Of a stretch of 64,000 nt of DNA, positions 10,838 to 23,099 are shown piece by piece. The position numbers and the translations under genes are program-made. The notes under the pieces are model-generated. The model was not told the origin of the DNA and did not search any database. It saw only the letters and a list, made by a program, of their open reading frames with translations. The DNA comes from Trichobilharzia szidati. Lineage: Eukaryota > Platyhelminthes > Trematoda > Strigeidida > Schistosomatidae. How positions within the stretch are numbered: the stretch's first letter is position 1; each line of letters opens with the position of its first letter. The stretch spans positions 13,748,354-13,812,353 of the forward strand of contig OX235272.1 of assembly GCA_944472155.2 (NCBI GenBank). The letters are read 5' to 3'.

Positions 10838-11790
10838 AGAAGTCCTGAAGGCAATCAAGATGCTAAAAGCTGGAAAAGCAGCAGAACCAGATGGAATCCC
10901 AGCAGAAGCATTGAAAATGGACCCACAGACAACAGTGGACTTTATAACGCCACTACTGGAGCAGGTGTGGAAACAAGGCAAAGTAGCCGAGGATTGGAAG
11001 AAAGGATACTTATTGAAACTATCAAAGAAAGGAGACTTGAGTCAATGCAAGAACTGGCGCGGAATTATGCTCCTGTCAATCCCAAGCAAAATAATAAGCC
11101 GCATTATCAAAGCAGCGAGGATCGGAGAAGCAAGACAAGCAAGCTTTCGCTAGTCTCAAGTCTGTGTGCAGGAGGTCAACAGCCCTACTCAGTCAGCATC
11201 AAAACGAAGATGAGATCCGGATTTTCAACTCCAATGTGAAGTCAGTCAGTGCTACTCACTATACGGATGGATCAGAGACTTGCACTGCACTGCGCGTCAT
11301 AAACAGCATCTCAAACAAACTACACACCTTCATCAACAGCTAGTTGTCTTCGCTCAATACCAATACCACTGAAGATCAGTTGGCCGGCTGCCGGCCAGAA
11401 GAGATCAGCAACAGAGAGGGATCTCTGGCAATGAGCGAACCAACCAACACAGCAGGAACCGATTGTGAAAGAAATAGGCAGGCAGGAAGAAATGGAGAAG
11501 GATTGATTGGCTGGTCATACTCTGAGGAAACAAACCATCAAGTGAGTGACATCACTAGACAAACCATTGCTCGAGTGTAACCCGACTGAAAGGGAAGCGG
11601 CGAGTTGGTCGTGAGTGCGAGGGTGGTTGACTTGGAGGAGATGATGTGAAGAGGAGATGAGAGCGTGTGGGTAGACTTGGAGCCAAGTGAAGACTGTAGC
11701 AGAGAACTGAAGGCAATGGAGACGCACGGCTGAAGCCCTATGTTCCTCTAGGAATTGAAGTAAACAATAGTAATAATCTGCTTAATAGTG
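10838..11790 (+). mobile_element. Family A1 LINE with large internal deletion
   Basis: Frame 10860-11153 starts in the RT N-terminal region (KMLKAGKAAEPDGIPAEALK, LSKKGDLSQCKNWRGIMLLS). It then jumps straight from SKIISRI to the post-RT segment IKAARIGEARQASF, so the whole RT palm, including the YADD/FADD box, is missing. Decayed tail sequence (EETNHQVSDITRQTIARV) and a 3' end of AATAGTAATAATC follow. A dead, internally deleted derivative. Confidence 0.75.
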
Positions 11791-12597
11791 ATAATAATAA
11801 CTTTATTCCAAATAGTACTTTTTGTACAAATATGGAGTTTTCAGCATGTAGTACAATATTGCATTTAATTTTCTCATCACAGGAGTAAGTTGGTAGTGTT
11901 CCTGCCCGACACTTTCCGTATCAGATAAAATGTGTACCGAATACGGTATTGTAGAGTTTTTATACTTTTTCGTTCGATCATAAAGTCGTCTATAGTTGGT
12001 TCTAGCCCTACCTGAGATATGAGAGAAGCAGAGAGTTGTATATAGAGAGGATGCTCAGGGTCAGGCAAGATAATATTTACAAATTTCTTACATGAGTCTA
12101 AATGTCTACCTACAATAGTATTAACGAGTTGGTTAAGCGACATCCCACTCGCCCTACTTACGGCTTTTAGTTCTCTTCGCAGTATAACACAGTCTTTGCT
12201 AGGTAGCCTAGGAAAGATTAAGTTGGGAGGAGCAATAAAGAAGGATAGGTAGAACACATCAGTTAACAAACTTAGAAAGGGGAAATTGAGTGATACCCGA
12301 TTGTCTCTACTTCCTCACATAGAACGTCAAACCAAATATCTTTGCTAGAAACTAACATGATGTATGAAAATCAGGAAAAATCGGAGGAAATTCACTATCC
12401 AAAGTATTTAGCATTCGATTTAGTTTCAACTTCTGTGCCGTCTATGATAGTGGAACAATACCAACTAACCAGTTCGTATAAGTCTCGCGCTTGCGGCTGA
12501 AAATTAAGTTAACAACTTGACATATGGAAGGATTTAGCTTATGACCGTTTGACAAGGACCATTAACTAATTTCAGATAAAAAGTTATTCATTTTGAA
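11775..12597 (-). mobile_element. Family C (CR1/Jockey-like) LINE, 3' part
   Basis: The minus-strand frame encodes the C-terminal region of a CR1/Jockey-type ORF2: RRELKAVSRASGMSLNQLV, GRHLDSCKKFVNIILPDPEH, PLYIQLSASL, ending NTTNLLL. The 3' end reads GGAATAAAGTTATTATTATC on the minus strand. This is the downstream half of the element whose RT part lies at 14336-14910; a family B LINE separates them. Confidence 0.7.
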
Positions 12598-14335
12598 ACC
12601 GTCTGACTGAGAAGTAACCGCTGGCTGGCTGGATTCAACATAGAACCTGGTACCGAAGTGCAGCACTTCGACTTGCCACGTTCCAAATACCACACAAAGG
12701 TAGACAAGACAAGAAGATGAGTGAGGAGAATCAATTGAGTTTTGACAAGTATAAGAGTGAAACAGAATGAGTAATGGTAGAAAGGAATATGAGACTGAAT
12801 ATTACAGAGACTGAATACATGTGCGTAAGCCATTGACAACGATTTTGAGCCATGTCACCTATTGTCTCTCTGTCTCCAGCCATGGATTGATTCTTAGAGT
12901 CCCGAGGGCGGGCCCCAACCAACCCGGAAGTCTGCATCTCCCTACCTGACTTGACTCAGTTTAACTGTCAAGGAAGGATTTCATGGATTGATTGATGCGA
13001 TGTTTTTGTTTGGCCACCACTTACTCTTTTCCAACCTGCACCTATATATCAGCTAGCTAGTAATGCCCGTCGGCGGGGTGGGGGAGGCGATGGTTAGGCA
13101 TGCTCAGCACGTGACCTAGCCATCTCAATCGATGTAACTTAATAGCCTCTTCTCTTCGATTGATTTTCCCTCTTTGCATACCCAACACTCTACGCCTAAC
13201 CTAACGTCAACATTACTTACCTAATGTGAGAAAAAGATCGTAGACATCTATGGTCAAAAACAGTCAACCTTTTCATGTCTTCAACTCGTATTGGCCATTT
13301 TTCAGAGCCATAGAGAAGGACAGAGCGAACTCCTGAGCAGTACACACCTCCCTTGGTTGATAATAATAATAGCTTTATTCCAAACAGTATTTGTGGTACA
13401 GGTATGGAATTTTCAGCGTGCATTACAATATTGCATCTAATTACCTCATAAATTTTTATAAGATTTTAAAAATAAAAAGCAACAACAACGAAAAGAAAAG
13501 AAAGAGAAATAAAAGAAATAAAAAAGAACAGCATTGCATTCACATATATTAAACAATGCACCACAGGATATGAAATATAAAATTAGTGTGTAATAGGTGG
13601 ATGTCACGCCTACGCCAGAGATGGTGGAAGTTAGCGAAAGCAGCTCGAGCTTTTGGATCCGTGCTGAGATTTTGTCACCAATCAGTCCGTTGGTGCTGAT
13701 ACAACTTCCCAAATAGGTGAAGTGGTCAACATGTTCTATCACTTCGCTCCCTATCACTAAGCTAGGAGTTGACGTAGTCCAGTCATTCCTGTAGCAGCAT
13801 CTTACATTTTACAGGGACGAATCGCATGCCAAACATACGAAGATTGTTGCTCAAGGTGTTCAGAAGACTCTGCTCTATTTTGTCAGCATCCTCCCCTAAC
13901 AGGACTATGTCGTCTGCGTATTCTAAGTCTATAAGACTATTCCCTGGTAACAAGTCGATTCCTTAGTCGTTAAGTTCAGTTAAGAATACTTCCATTAGCA
14001 TATCTATTATGAAGTTAAACAGAAAAGGGGAAAGTGGACATCCTTGACGGACACCACTGGTTGTTATCAATTCAGATGACAGTTCCCCATAAGCCCTTAC
14101 ATGGCTACGTGAGTTTGAGTAGAGTCCCTTGATTAGTGCAATGTACTTTCTTGGCACTCCTTTTACAATCATACATTGCCATTGTACCTTTCGATCCACG
14201 GAGTTGAAGGCCGCCTTTAAGTCAAGAAATATGGCAATTGTTGGACGCCTAAAAGTGTGTCTATGTTCTAGGATCTGTCGGAGAGTGAATATATGATCTA
14301 TGCACCCTCTACCTGGGTGGTATGGAAACAGCCAG
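12598..14335 (-). mobile_element. Family B (RTE/SR2-like) LINE inserted in family C
   Basis: The minus strand starts abruptly at PGRGCIDHIFTLRQILEHRH, continues through the RT (FLDLKAAFNSVDRK, GVRQGCPLSPFLFNFIIDML, EYADDIVLLGEDADK), then GSEVIEHVDHFTYLGSCIS and the 3' region ending at 12598. The YADD catalytic box is present near 13905-13920, but stops and frameshifts break the frame. A family C 3' end is nested inside at 13353-13600. The 5' truncation is typical of LINE integration. Confidence 0.8.
13353..13600 (-). mobile_element. Family C LINE 3' end nested in family B
   Basis: TAATAATAATAGCTTTATTC followed by GGTATGGAATTTTCAGCGTG and GCATCTAATTACCTC is the reverse complement of the 3' end of family C (compare 41505 and 56460). 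It splits the family B frame. Confidence 0.65.
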
Positions 14336-14910
14336 ATCATTGGCATTCTTAAAAAATTTGGCTTCATTAGAATGAGGCAAGTCATGTAACAAGAAAGAAC
14401 AACTCCTTGAGGAACACCAATTAGAGTAAATGAAACAGTGGAGGAGGACTTCCCATTGTAAACAGTGTACTGCCTACTATCAGAAAAATAGGAATGCAAC
14501 CTCTATTATTAGTCCAGCACTGTGCTTATGTCACAGCAAGCTTGTTTAACAAAAAAGAGCCAAGGATGCAGAGTCGAAGTCAGATTTGTAATCTAGGAAG
14601 GCACACCGAATATATTTAGCACCTCTGTCTTCATTAGAGACAATATTATGATATAAGACGACAGTGGCAACTAAAGTACGCCTACTATGCTTATCAGCAA
14701 ATTGATTAGGATAGTCAAAAGCCTTCAATGAAGGTTCAAGGTTAAGTAAAAGCACTTTTTCCACAATTTAGAAAAAATAGTGATAGGTCTAAACTTAACA
14801 CTTGGTCCACTTGGCAAATTAGTCACAGAAACAATTTTAATGTCATTAACCTTTGCATTGAATTGTAGCTTGTTTCATACACCTCTTTCCCTAGGCGATA
14901 AAATTGAATA
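14336..14910 (-). mobile_element. Family C LINE, reverse transcriptase part
   Basis: Minus-strand translation reads VLLNLEPSLKAFDYPNQFA, CAFLDYKSDFDSASLALF, HSYFSDSRQYTVYNGKSSS and TVSFTLIGVPQGVVLSCYM. These are RT motifs of the CR1/Jockey group (FLDYKSAFD-type and GVPQGSVLS-type), with frameshifts between segments. Confidence 0.7.
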
Positions 14911-15067
14911 AAACAATAAGGTGGTCTTCTAGGCCTTAGTACATTAGATACCTGTTTGCATTTCCTTCCTTTAGTTTTTCTGTGTAATTCCTGTAATATT
15001 TTTAATTAGTACCATCAACCTTTATGTTCTCTCTCTCTCCCTCTCCCTCTTTGTCATCACCTTTGAT

Positions 15068-16330
15068 TCTCCACCTGAAGTAGCTTCTATGTTAATGAAA
15101 TTATTACTATTATGTACTGACAACGTCCATTTCACGTTTGAAGGTGAACATTTTAGACAAGTGGATGGCGTTGCTATGGGAAGTCCATTAGGACCTTGAT
15201 TAGCGGACGTTTACATGTCTTATGTTGAAAACTTATCTTCTCATTTAATTTCTAAATTGCCTTTCTATAAGAGATATGTAGACGATATCATTTTGATATG
15301 CGACAATCATGAAGATGAGATTCGTCTATTACACAGACTTAACTCTGTACAGAATCATATTAGTCTAACATGCGAGGAAGAAAGTCACAACCAGCTCGCA
15401 TTTTTAGACATACTTCTGATTCGAAGAGACGATGGCTCAATAAGACGGTCTATCTACAGAAAGCCCACTTGGACAGGGCAATACCTTAATTTTCACAGCT
15501 TCTATCAGTTACAATATAAGAGAGGCTTGGTGAAGTGTCTATTTAAGAGGATTCAGCGTATTTGCACGGCTGATGTTATAGACAAGGAAAACGAAATATT
15601 GATGGATACTCTTGTTGAAAACGGATATCCTTTGAAATTTTTGAACAGGTGTAGAAGTCAACTAGCCTCTAAACCTACAATCCATACCGTCCCTAAGAAA
15701 AAGGTTTTCATCAAATTACCATATAATGGGGAAATAAATAGTAGGATTTTGAGACAAAGGTTGAATTCCATCATCCGTAGAACCTACTATGCAGCCCAGC
15801 TTGTAATTGTGGAAAAAGCTAAAAATATGCTTCACTGGAAACCTCAAAAGTGCAGAAGTGATTATATCACATCCCACACAATTTACCAATTTTCGTGTGT
15901 GTGTGTGGACATACATAGGGAGGAGTAATCGCGCTTTGCACGTGAGGGTGGGAGACCATATCCCAAAATGGTTAGTAAAACAGATGAATTGTGACAAGCC
16001 AATAGATGCAGATGTCAGACTACCAACTTCGTCTATAGCTAAAGATGTAATCGAGATGAACCATAAGGTTGATGTTAACTCAGCCTTTAAGGTCATCTAT
16101 AAAAACGGTCAAGGACGTTTACTGAAATACGCTGAGGCTATAGCCATTCATAAACTTAAGCCCCCCCCTTCCGTGTGTATTCAAAAACAGTTTGTTATTA
16201 CTCTTAACCTACCTTGGTAATCCTTATATGATTGGATTACCAAACGTTTGTGTAAATTATTCTTAATTCTTTTTGTGTCACTTTGTTTAATTTAACTTTT
16301 CCATATATATATTGACTTGACAAGTAAATG
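15068..16330 (+). mobile_element. Penelope-like element, RT and GIY-YIG endonuclease
   Basis: The RT begins near DNVHFTFEGEHFRQVDGVAM and GSPLGP, followed by an in-frame TGA at 15197-15199. The catalytic YVDD is intact at 15275-15286 (KRYVDDIILICDNHEDEIRL). Then come LAFLDILLIRRDDGSIRRSI, YRKPTWTGQYLNFHSFYQ and the linker HTVPKKKVFIKLPYNGEI. The endonuclease Cys motif is IYQFSCVCV, and a frameshift near 15895-15925 moves YIGRSNRALHVRVGDHIPKW to the next frame. The C-terminus ends CIQKQFVITLNLPW. It belongs to the same family as 51490-52440. 5'-truncated and inactive. Confidence 0.85.
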
Positions 16331-16431
16331 TGTGAGGGATCAGATTGTTCGAAATGTATAGCGCGAATACATCACATTTTTCAGATAATCTCTGTCTTCT
16401 AATAATGCTATCGAAATGAAATTATGATTTT

Positions 16432-17367
16432 CATACAACTGGTTCCCTTGATAAATTTCGATAAAGAAAGGAAGACGAAATTTGCAGTAAAAAATGACGT
16501 CATCACACTATTCCACAGGTTCTCATCAGCTGCAAACTGACTATCCGAAATTACAATGGTTACATAAATGATAATAACATACTTTAATGTTTGAGTAGTA
16601 GTAGAGAAGAGATAAAATTGACGCATCCAAAAAAGAATGAAAGCATTACAATTTTTAGTTTAAGTTATCATCATCAATTTATACACTTTCAAAGTTGAAA
16701 AGAGGGGGGAGGGGTAAGACAGAAAACAGAAAAATTGATTAACAGAAACAGTGTTAGCTTGTAGGTTCCCATAGCAACTCCAAAAAACAAAGGCGGTTAC
16801 AGTTTATAAGATTAGGATTTGTTCAGTGAGTTGAGATCACTGAATTAGATGACTAATTATTGTAATAAAAATAAAAATTCAGTTGCCAAGGGAGTGAGAG
16901 GTAAATCACACTCTCATTCTGTATGCATAAGTCTGGTTTAAATCGTTTGATTGCGATCACTTCGGCAAATCGTAGTAAATTTGCTGTCCTTTGTCTATTT
17001 AATATTTTGAAGGACTTATAAACTGTAAATGCTTTTGTTTTTTGGAGTTGCCATGTGAACCTACAAGCTAACACTGTTTCTGTTAATCAATTTTTCTGTT
17101 TTCTGTCTTACCCCTCCCCCCTCTTTTCAACTTTGAAAGTGTATAAATTGATGATGATAACTTAAACTAAAAATTGTAATGCTTTCATTCTTTTTTGGAT
17201 GCGTCAATTTTTGTCTCTTCTCTACTACTACTCAAACATTAAAGTATGTTATTATCATTTATATAACCATTGTAATTTCAGGTAGTCAGTCTGCAGCTGA
17301 TGAGAACCTGTGGAATAGTATGATGACGTCATTTTATACTGCAAATTTCGTCTTCCTTTCTTTATCA
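16432..17367 (-). mobile_element. Complete fold-back Penelope-like insertion
   Basis: The 13-bp direct repeat AAATTATGATTTT flanks it (16419-16431, 17368-17380). A tail of about 29 nt (CATACAACTGGTTCCCTTG..) precedes arm 16461-16791, whose inverted copy is 17032-17367. The spacer encodes only the last part of a PLE endonuclease on the minus strand (FTVYKSFKILNRQRTANLLR, FAEVIAIKRFKPDLCIQNES). Arms of about 330 bp look very similar, suggesting a fairly recent event or conversion. Confidence 0.8.
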
Positions 17368-17380
17368 AAATTATGATTTT

Positions 17381-18585
17381 GGTTAAGTGACTAGCGTATC
17401 AAAATTACCTAGAAATCTCATTTATCTTGTTCTTTTTTTAAAAAAACAACAAAAAAACAAATAAATATTGATTAACTTAGAACACAGAGTTCTATTCACT
17501 TCAATGGTTGGAAAAATAGCGAGAGAGAGAGAGAGATTAGGATGAATACAACTCACTCGCCTGTTAATTAATACTACTACTAATACTATTACTCTTCTAT
17601 ACTATTATCATAGAATTTGTTAATTTTGTAAAGTCAATCAATATTTCTTGTGCCTGAATGTGTATTTGTGTGTGTGCATGTATGTTTGTGTGTGTGTCTG
17701 TTAGTTTGTTTGTTCTTATGAAAGAAGAATGGAGACAGTCTGTCATTATTCATTAATTTTTGTCCGTATTGTATTTATTATTATTATTATTACTATTATT
17801 AATATTAAATCACACACAAAAAGCTGAACAGAAAGTTCAGCTTCATCGCGCATATCGACGTCTACTCTTCTAACTTCAGCTTTTCTATCATTAAAAAACG
17901 CAAATCTATATGTATTTGTGGGTGTGTGTGTTTGTGTTTATCTATATATGTATTCATTACATAATCTCAGTGAATCCTTGTCATTTCAAAGTCTGCCTAT
18001 CCTTCTGTCCCAAATGTTAAAAACACAAAAGATTGGATTTGCTTAATTAATAATTAATAAACTAGCGAGAGCGGGAGAGAGAGAGAGAAAGAGATTAGAT
18101 TCATATAAACGGTTAGATGATGGGATGGTACTACTCACTGACGTTAAAGTAGTATTTAGAGTTTGGCATAATTTACCAACAAAAATAATCATAATGATGG
18201 CTTAACCAGTGGAAAACAGAAAGACTCAGCGAAGAAATATTTACTCTTTTCAATTAGATCCTCTTCTATGGCTCTACTCTAATATATTCCGTATAGCATT
18301 TTTATAACAATACACAACAGTTTAATAATCAAGTGGCACTGATATGTTTGTTAACAATAATTAAACAGTGTCAAAATGTCAATGGGTAGATAATTAACGA
18401 AGAAAATCAATACACACAATTAAAAGGTAGAAATGGATAGAATAAATTAATTTTACAAAGATAACACGTAATTAAAGATGAAGTGGTCAAAATAAAAATA
18501 AAATAATTTGAACTATTCTAATTTAATAGGTTTAGGGGGAGGGGGTGACGTAGTCCTGTTTATGCATTCTTGTAACGATGGCCAC
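17381..18585. other. AT-rich intron without recognised genes
   Basis: Contains two (GA)n tracts (about 17519-17535 and 18067-18090), GT-rich stretches and ATT triplets. No repeat family recognised. Confidence 0.5.
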
Positions 18586-18587
18586 TG

Positions 18588-18795
18588 GGGGAATTGACCT
18601 TAATGGCTCTAAAAATGGCAGAGTGAAAGAAGTTAGAATTCATGGGCCATTGAGAATTTCGTCACAGTGACTACTGAATGATCAACAATCTCTGGTGGGT
18701 TCATGGATGTGTGTACTGCTGTAGAGTCCTCAACAAGGCTGAAATGACTGTCCACTACTCCCTGGTTTTAATGGTTTTCTAAGTGATATTATTTA
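18588..18795 (+). mobile_element. S1 SINE copy, degenerate
   Basis: GAAGTTAGAATTCATGGGCC, GTACTGCTGTAGAGTCC, CAAGGCTGAAATGACTGTCC and CTCCCTGGTTTTAATGG follow the S1 order. The hammerhead-like GAAA is preserved as GAAATG. Confidence 0.5.
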
Positions 18796-18814
18796 ATGAG
18801 AAAACTTGAAATAA

Positions 18815-19095
18815 TAATAATAATAACTTTACTGTGAAAAATGTGTTTATATACAGTGAAAAATTGTCAGGTATGTTTTATTGCAGACTATTCCCACATT
18901 ATACGGAATTTGTAGGTAAAATAGTAATCAATAATATATAATTTGAAGCAATATTAGCCTATCCGAATCACTCTCCAATATCCCACAGAAATTCTTTTCC
19001 TCTATTTCCCTAAACACTTCATTTCGGTAGTTTGGGACCTACTTTAAAGTGGGGCCAGCAGTACAGAATATGTGTGACTCAAGGACTCGTAGTTG
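18815..19095 (-). mobile_element. Probable LINE 3' end, unclassified
   Basis: A run of ATA triplets leads (minus strand) from a broken frame that includes REIEEKNFCGILESDSDRL. It looks like a 3' tail of another LINE; the family is not identified. Confidence 0.3.
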
Positions 19096-19104
19096 AATGA
19101 TTAA

Positions 19105-19736
19105 AAGAATATGCGAAAGGGCACATTTGATCTGTCTGTCTGACTGTTTTCAACATAGAACTTTGCACCGATGTGCAGCATTTCAAGTCGCCACACTCCC
19201 TCCTTGTACCACACAAAGTAAGAGAAGAAAGTAGAAGAAATGCAAAATACAGACAGTAAAACAGGGATATGAGACAATAGGAAAAGTAGTAACGAAGAAT
19301 AATATAGTTTCATTGGAAGTGGATGCATCTACACTAACCATTGACAACGATTTTGAGACATATCACCAATTGTTTTCAACCAGTGGTTTTTACCATCTAT
19401 CCCGAAGACCCCAACCAGTAAGGAAGTCTACACCTACCTACGTGGCTGACTGGCTTAAACTAACTGTTGTGGATTTCATTGACTGATGAAGCCATGTTTT
19501 GGTTTGACCGCCGCCAGCTCTTTTCCAGCCTGACCCTATGTCAGCTGACATTGCCCATTATCGAGGAAGGCGATGGCTAGGCATATTTGCTTGACACATG
19601 TCCTAACCATCTCAGTCGATGTAGCTTCACAGCCTCGTCCATTGATTTCCCCTCCACACCTACCTAGCACTCGACGCCTAACCTCAGTATTGCTTACCCT
19701 ATTATTCCACTTTACACGGGAGATAGAACGCAGGCA

Positions 19737-19738
<2 letters not shown>
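19105..19738 (-). mobile_element. Family B LINE, 3' end, left half of a palindrome
   Basis: The minus strand runs from the ORF tail near 19735 (CVLSPV, LRWLGHV-type text) to the 3' region ending CAGACAGACAGAT at about 19128. It meets the (TA)n tract and a second family B copy in the opposite direction. Confidence 0.7.

Positions 19739-19792
<54 letters not shown>
19739..19792. repeat. (TA)27 microsatellite
   Basis: An uninterrupted TA tract at the symmetry point between two diverging family B copies. Confidence 0.95.
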
Positions 19793-19795
<3 letters not shown>

Positions 19796-19824
19796 ATATA
19801 TTGTAGTCACACCACAGGGGTTCG

Positions 19825-20395
19825 AACCCAGGTCGAGTGCTAGGTAGGTGGGAGGGGAAATCAATGGGCGAGGCTGTGAAGCTACATCGACTGAGATGGT
19901 TAGGACATGTGTCAAGCATATATGCCTAGCCATCGCCTTCCTCGACAATGGGCAATGTTAGCTGACATAGGAGGGATCAGATTGGAAAAGAGTTAGCTAG
20001 TGGTTGTCAAACCAAAACATGGCTTCATCAGTCAATGAAATCCACAACAGTTAGTTTAAGCCAGTCAGCCACGAAGGTAGGTGTAGACTTCCTGACTGGT
20101 TGGGTTCCTCGGTATGGATGGTGAAAACCAATGAAGGCTGGAGACAATCGGTGATATGGTTCAAAATCGTTTTCAATGGCTGGCGCAGATGCATCCACTT
20201 CTTGTGACTTATAATACTTAATGAAACTATATTGTTGTTGCATAATACTATTATTTTTGCCTCAGATCTCTCTCTCTTTTAGCACTCTTTTGAATCTCTC
20301 TTTACTGTGTTCACTCTCTTTGTGTGCTAAATGAAGTGAAGGAACTCGAACTGGTACACATCGGTGTAAGTAAAGTTCTACTTTGAAACCAGCGA
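19825..20395 (+). mobile_element. Family B LINE, 3' end, right half of a palindrome
   Basis: The + strand begins GGTCGAGTGCTAGGTAGGTG and proceeds through GACTGAGATGGTTAGGACAT, CGCCTTCCTCGACAATGGGC and ACATGGCTTCATCAGTCAAT to the 3' non-coding region. It mirrors 19105-19738. Confidence 0.7.
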
Positions 20396-20516
20396 TGACC
20401 AGTCATATTTTTCTGTTATATATTCGTTGTTAATGACGTCACGTCAGATGTCTCTCTGGTATTTCTGGATTCATTATTGATTTTTGATTCTATTTTTTCT
20501 TCATTCTATCCATAAG

Positions 20517-20632
20517 ATGGTGTATCATATAATGATGGTAATAATGGCAATAATAACAATCAGAATAACATTCCATACACACTTAACTGCTCAATAACAA
20601 CACCCGTTGGACATTGTCAAAATAGTGAATTT
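20517..20632 (+). CDS. Host gene, second visible exon (Asn/Gly-rich)
   Basis: The acceptor is a T-rich tract ending CATAAG (20511-20516) and the donor is GTAAGT (20633). The exon is 116 nt. It takes the single G from the previous exon to make GAT (Asp), then reads DGVSYNDGNNGNNNNQNN followed by IPYTLNCSITTPVGHCQNSEF, leaving in phase 0. The flanks are intronic on both sides. The upstream intron ends in a family B LINE palindrome and the downstream one begins with a Penelope-like element. The perfect phase match and consensus sites are the evidence; the sequence has no domain I recognise. Confidence 0.65.
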
Positions 20633-20695
20633 GTAAGTTTCCTTTTCGTTCTCCCCGTTTTCCTCCCTTATTTCCCAATTATACATATTTTTTTT

Positions 20696-22015
20696 AAATT
20701 TTCAAAAGAATAGACACGGAACAAAGAGTACTCTTTTCGATAACCCCTTCATCATCATGCTCTACAGTTGTATATACATTATAATGAATGAATGAATGAA
20801 TTAGTGTTATGAACGACATTATGGTTGTTTAAATAACATCGAATCAATAATATTGGTAGATTACAGCTGAACAGCATCAACATAAAATAAGCTGAATGTC
20901 AGAAGAATTGTGAAAGATAATAGTATAAATTCATGAGTTTATAGTCTCTACTGAAGGCCGGCCAGGGCAGTAGTAGTGGCTGGCTGGACTTGTTTCTCTT
21001 GAACACAGAGCACTGGTTGTTTGAGGCGAATTGCAATAGCTTCTGCTGTTTGGAGCATGCGGTGCTTCGACGATTTCGATAGTTTGTTAGGCACCCGGTA
21101 TATTATAGAGAAGGATTCGTCTACGTTGGCTTTGTGACCGGTTTACACCAGATGGTCTAATATCGAACTGTTAATAGTTTTCACTACACCTTTACTCAGC
21201 CATAGTGGGAGATGTTCTCGAGTGAGCACGAAAAATCAAGTTCCTAGAGCATTGGCCAATATAACTCGCCCCAAAAGCGCAGATGAATTGGTAGATGCAA
21301 TTTGAAGTGGCTAGCTAGTCTAGGTACTTCATCTTTCAGTCGAGGTTACACCATCGGTAGTGGTGTAGAGAATAATACGTGTAGTTCGCCAGCATTAAAG
21401 TTCTTTGAACTGATTTTCTTCATTTCCTCGTAATTATCTCGCTTGGTATATCGCCCATGAATTGTAGTCGTATATAAAGTGGCTACTTGTTTACAGATAG
21501 TGGGTAGTCCTTTTCGGCTTTCTTTGTCATGTGTTTCTTGATAAATTTGTCAGGATAACGATTTTCGATTAAAGTATCATATGCCATGCTTAATTCATCT
21601 TTAATTACTTCTTCAGAGCATATAGCTCTAACTCTGTGGCTAAGGGTCTTCACCAAATTCCTTTTGTATTTGATGGGACGAAGCTATGAAAATGTGTATA
21701 TTGTCCTGTCCAAATACTTTTTCTATGCAAATTTCTTTTTATGCTACCATCTGGCTTTCTTGTAATTAGGACATTTAGGAAGGTAATTCTGTCTTGGGAT
21801 TCCTCTTCGCATGTGAATTTCATAACCGAATGTACTTCATTGAATTCAGTAATTATTGTACTCCTATCGGAATAAAGGTATCATCCATATATCGGCAATA
21901 AAATGAGAGCTTACTGATAAGGTTGTTCAGAGGTCCATTTTCTAGCTTACTTAGAAAGAAATCAGCCAGAATGGGACCCAATGGGGGGGAGCCCATTGCC
22001 ACCCCGTCCACTTGC
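20696..22015 (-). mobile_element. Penelope-like element, RT fragment to 3' end
   Basis: Close relative of the copy at 62105-63700; the two align from TCAAAAGAATAGACACGGAA to the RT. Minus-strand coding text runs from the GVAMGSPLGP-type RT motif near 22010 through the endonuclease to CVQEKQVQ-type text near 20995. There are many frameshifts. The 5' part is missing beyond the RT. Confidence 0.7.
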
Positions 22016-22434
22016 CTTTAAAATTATCTTTATTTCATCATTTTCTTCTTCCTCTTTTTCATATAAAACGATATTGTTGCTCATAGTGTGTGAATTTGTA
22101 GTCGCTTGCTTTGGGACACGTAGTAGTTTCAGTATACAGCGCTTTATCTGTATGTATGTATAAGAGTTTGTCTGGAAATCTGTTATGCTTGAAATGAAAT
22201 TTATGCTGTGAGAATTATGATGATTAGCAGGAGAAGTTAACTGGACCATAACTGGATTCTATGTAGATGCGTGGGCGTGTCTGTGAAGTGGATTGCATCA
22301 ATGCATTTTAAAAAAAATGCATTTAGTCCCTATCTAGGTTTTTTTTTTAAAAAAACACAGTAATATTATACTTCTATTACTTATTAGCGAAGTAAGTGAG
22401 TAGTAAGTTTAATTCAGTCGAATCAAGTGTTGGT

Positions 22435-22910
22435 TTGTAGGGATTTGATTGGTAACAGTATTTCATCATGAGCTGACATTAGTTAGAGAGCCATTGGAAA
22501 ACCAGCAGGGAGTATTGGACAGCTGTTTCGTCAGTCTAGTTTGGGACTCTTCATCAGTAGGCACCCACCGGGGTTCGAAGTGGGAAGTCGTGACCAGTAG
22601 AATGCAGCAGGTCGGGTGTGAGGACAAATACTCCCTGAAGACATTGGCTAGGGGTTGCGCTATATCGTGAATTGGCAGAAGTTAGAATTCATGGGCTGGT
22701 CATTGGATTGGGTCCCAGTGGCTTAATGGTATACGAGCTGGCTCGCCTTGTAACCAGAAGGTCCTGAGTTCGAACCCCGGTGGGCGCGTACTTCTGGAGA
22801 GTCCCATACTAGGACGAAACAGCTGGCTGTGCAGTACTCCCTGCTGGTTTTCCAATGGTTCTGTAACTAATGTCAGCTCATGATGAAATCCAGTAACCAA
22901 TTCAACTTAC
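22435..22910. mobile_element. S1 fold-back SINE, full copy
   Basis: Arm 22452-22575 (ATTTCATCATGAGCTGACAT..) is inverted at 22780-22895 (..ATGTCAGCTCATGATGAAAT). The + strand tRNA-like head has A-box TGGCTTAATGGTATACGAG and B-box GAGTTCGAACCCC near 22768. The following core reads CTGGAGAGTCCCATAC and TAGGACGAAACAGC, where stem II GTCC/GGAC and GAAA are intact but CTGATGA is changed to CTGGAGA. The minus-strand arm holds a second core. Confidence 0.7.
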
Positions 22911-23099
22911 GTTCACCTTTAACTACTCAAAGTAGGAAAGAAAGAAAGTAATTTTCTGAAATTATGTAATATCAGGAAATAATGTGATACGTACCTAACG
23001 TGTGCTAGGAAACATATATGTATATATATATACATATTACAATGTAGATAGATACCGTTATGATGAACTGACATTAGAATTGTTGTAAACCAAAAAACA

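Noticed and set aside
16443..17379. Large inverted repeat considered as a DNA transposon with terminal inverted repeats
   Set aside because: The spacer encodes a PLE endonuclease end and one arm has the PLE tail, so a Penelope-like origin fits better.
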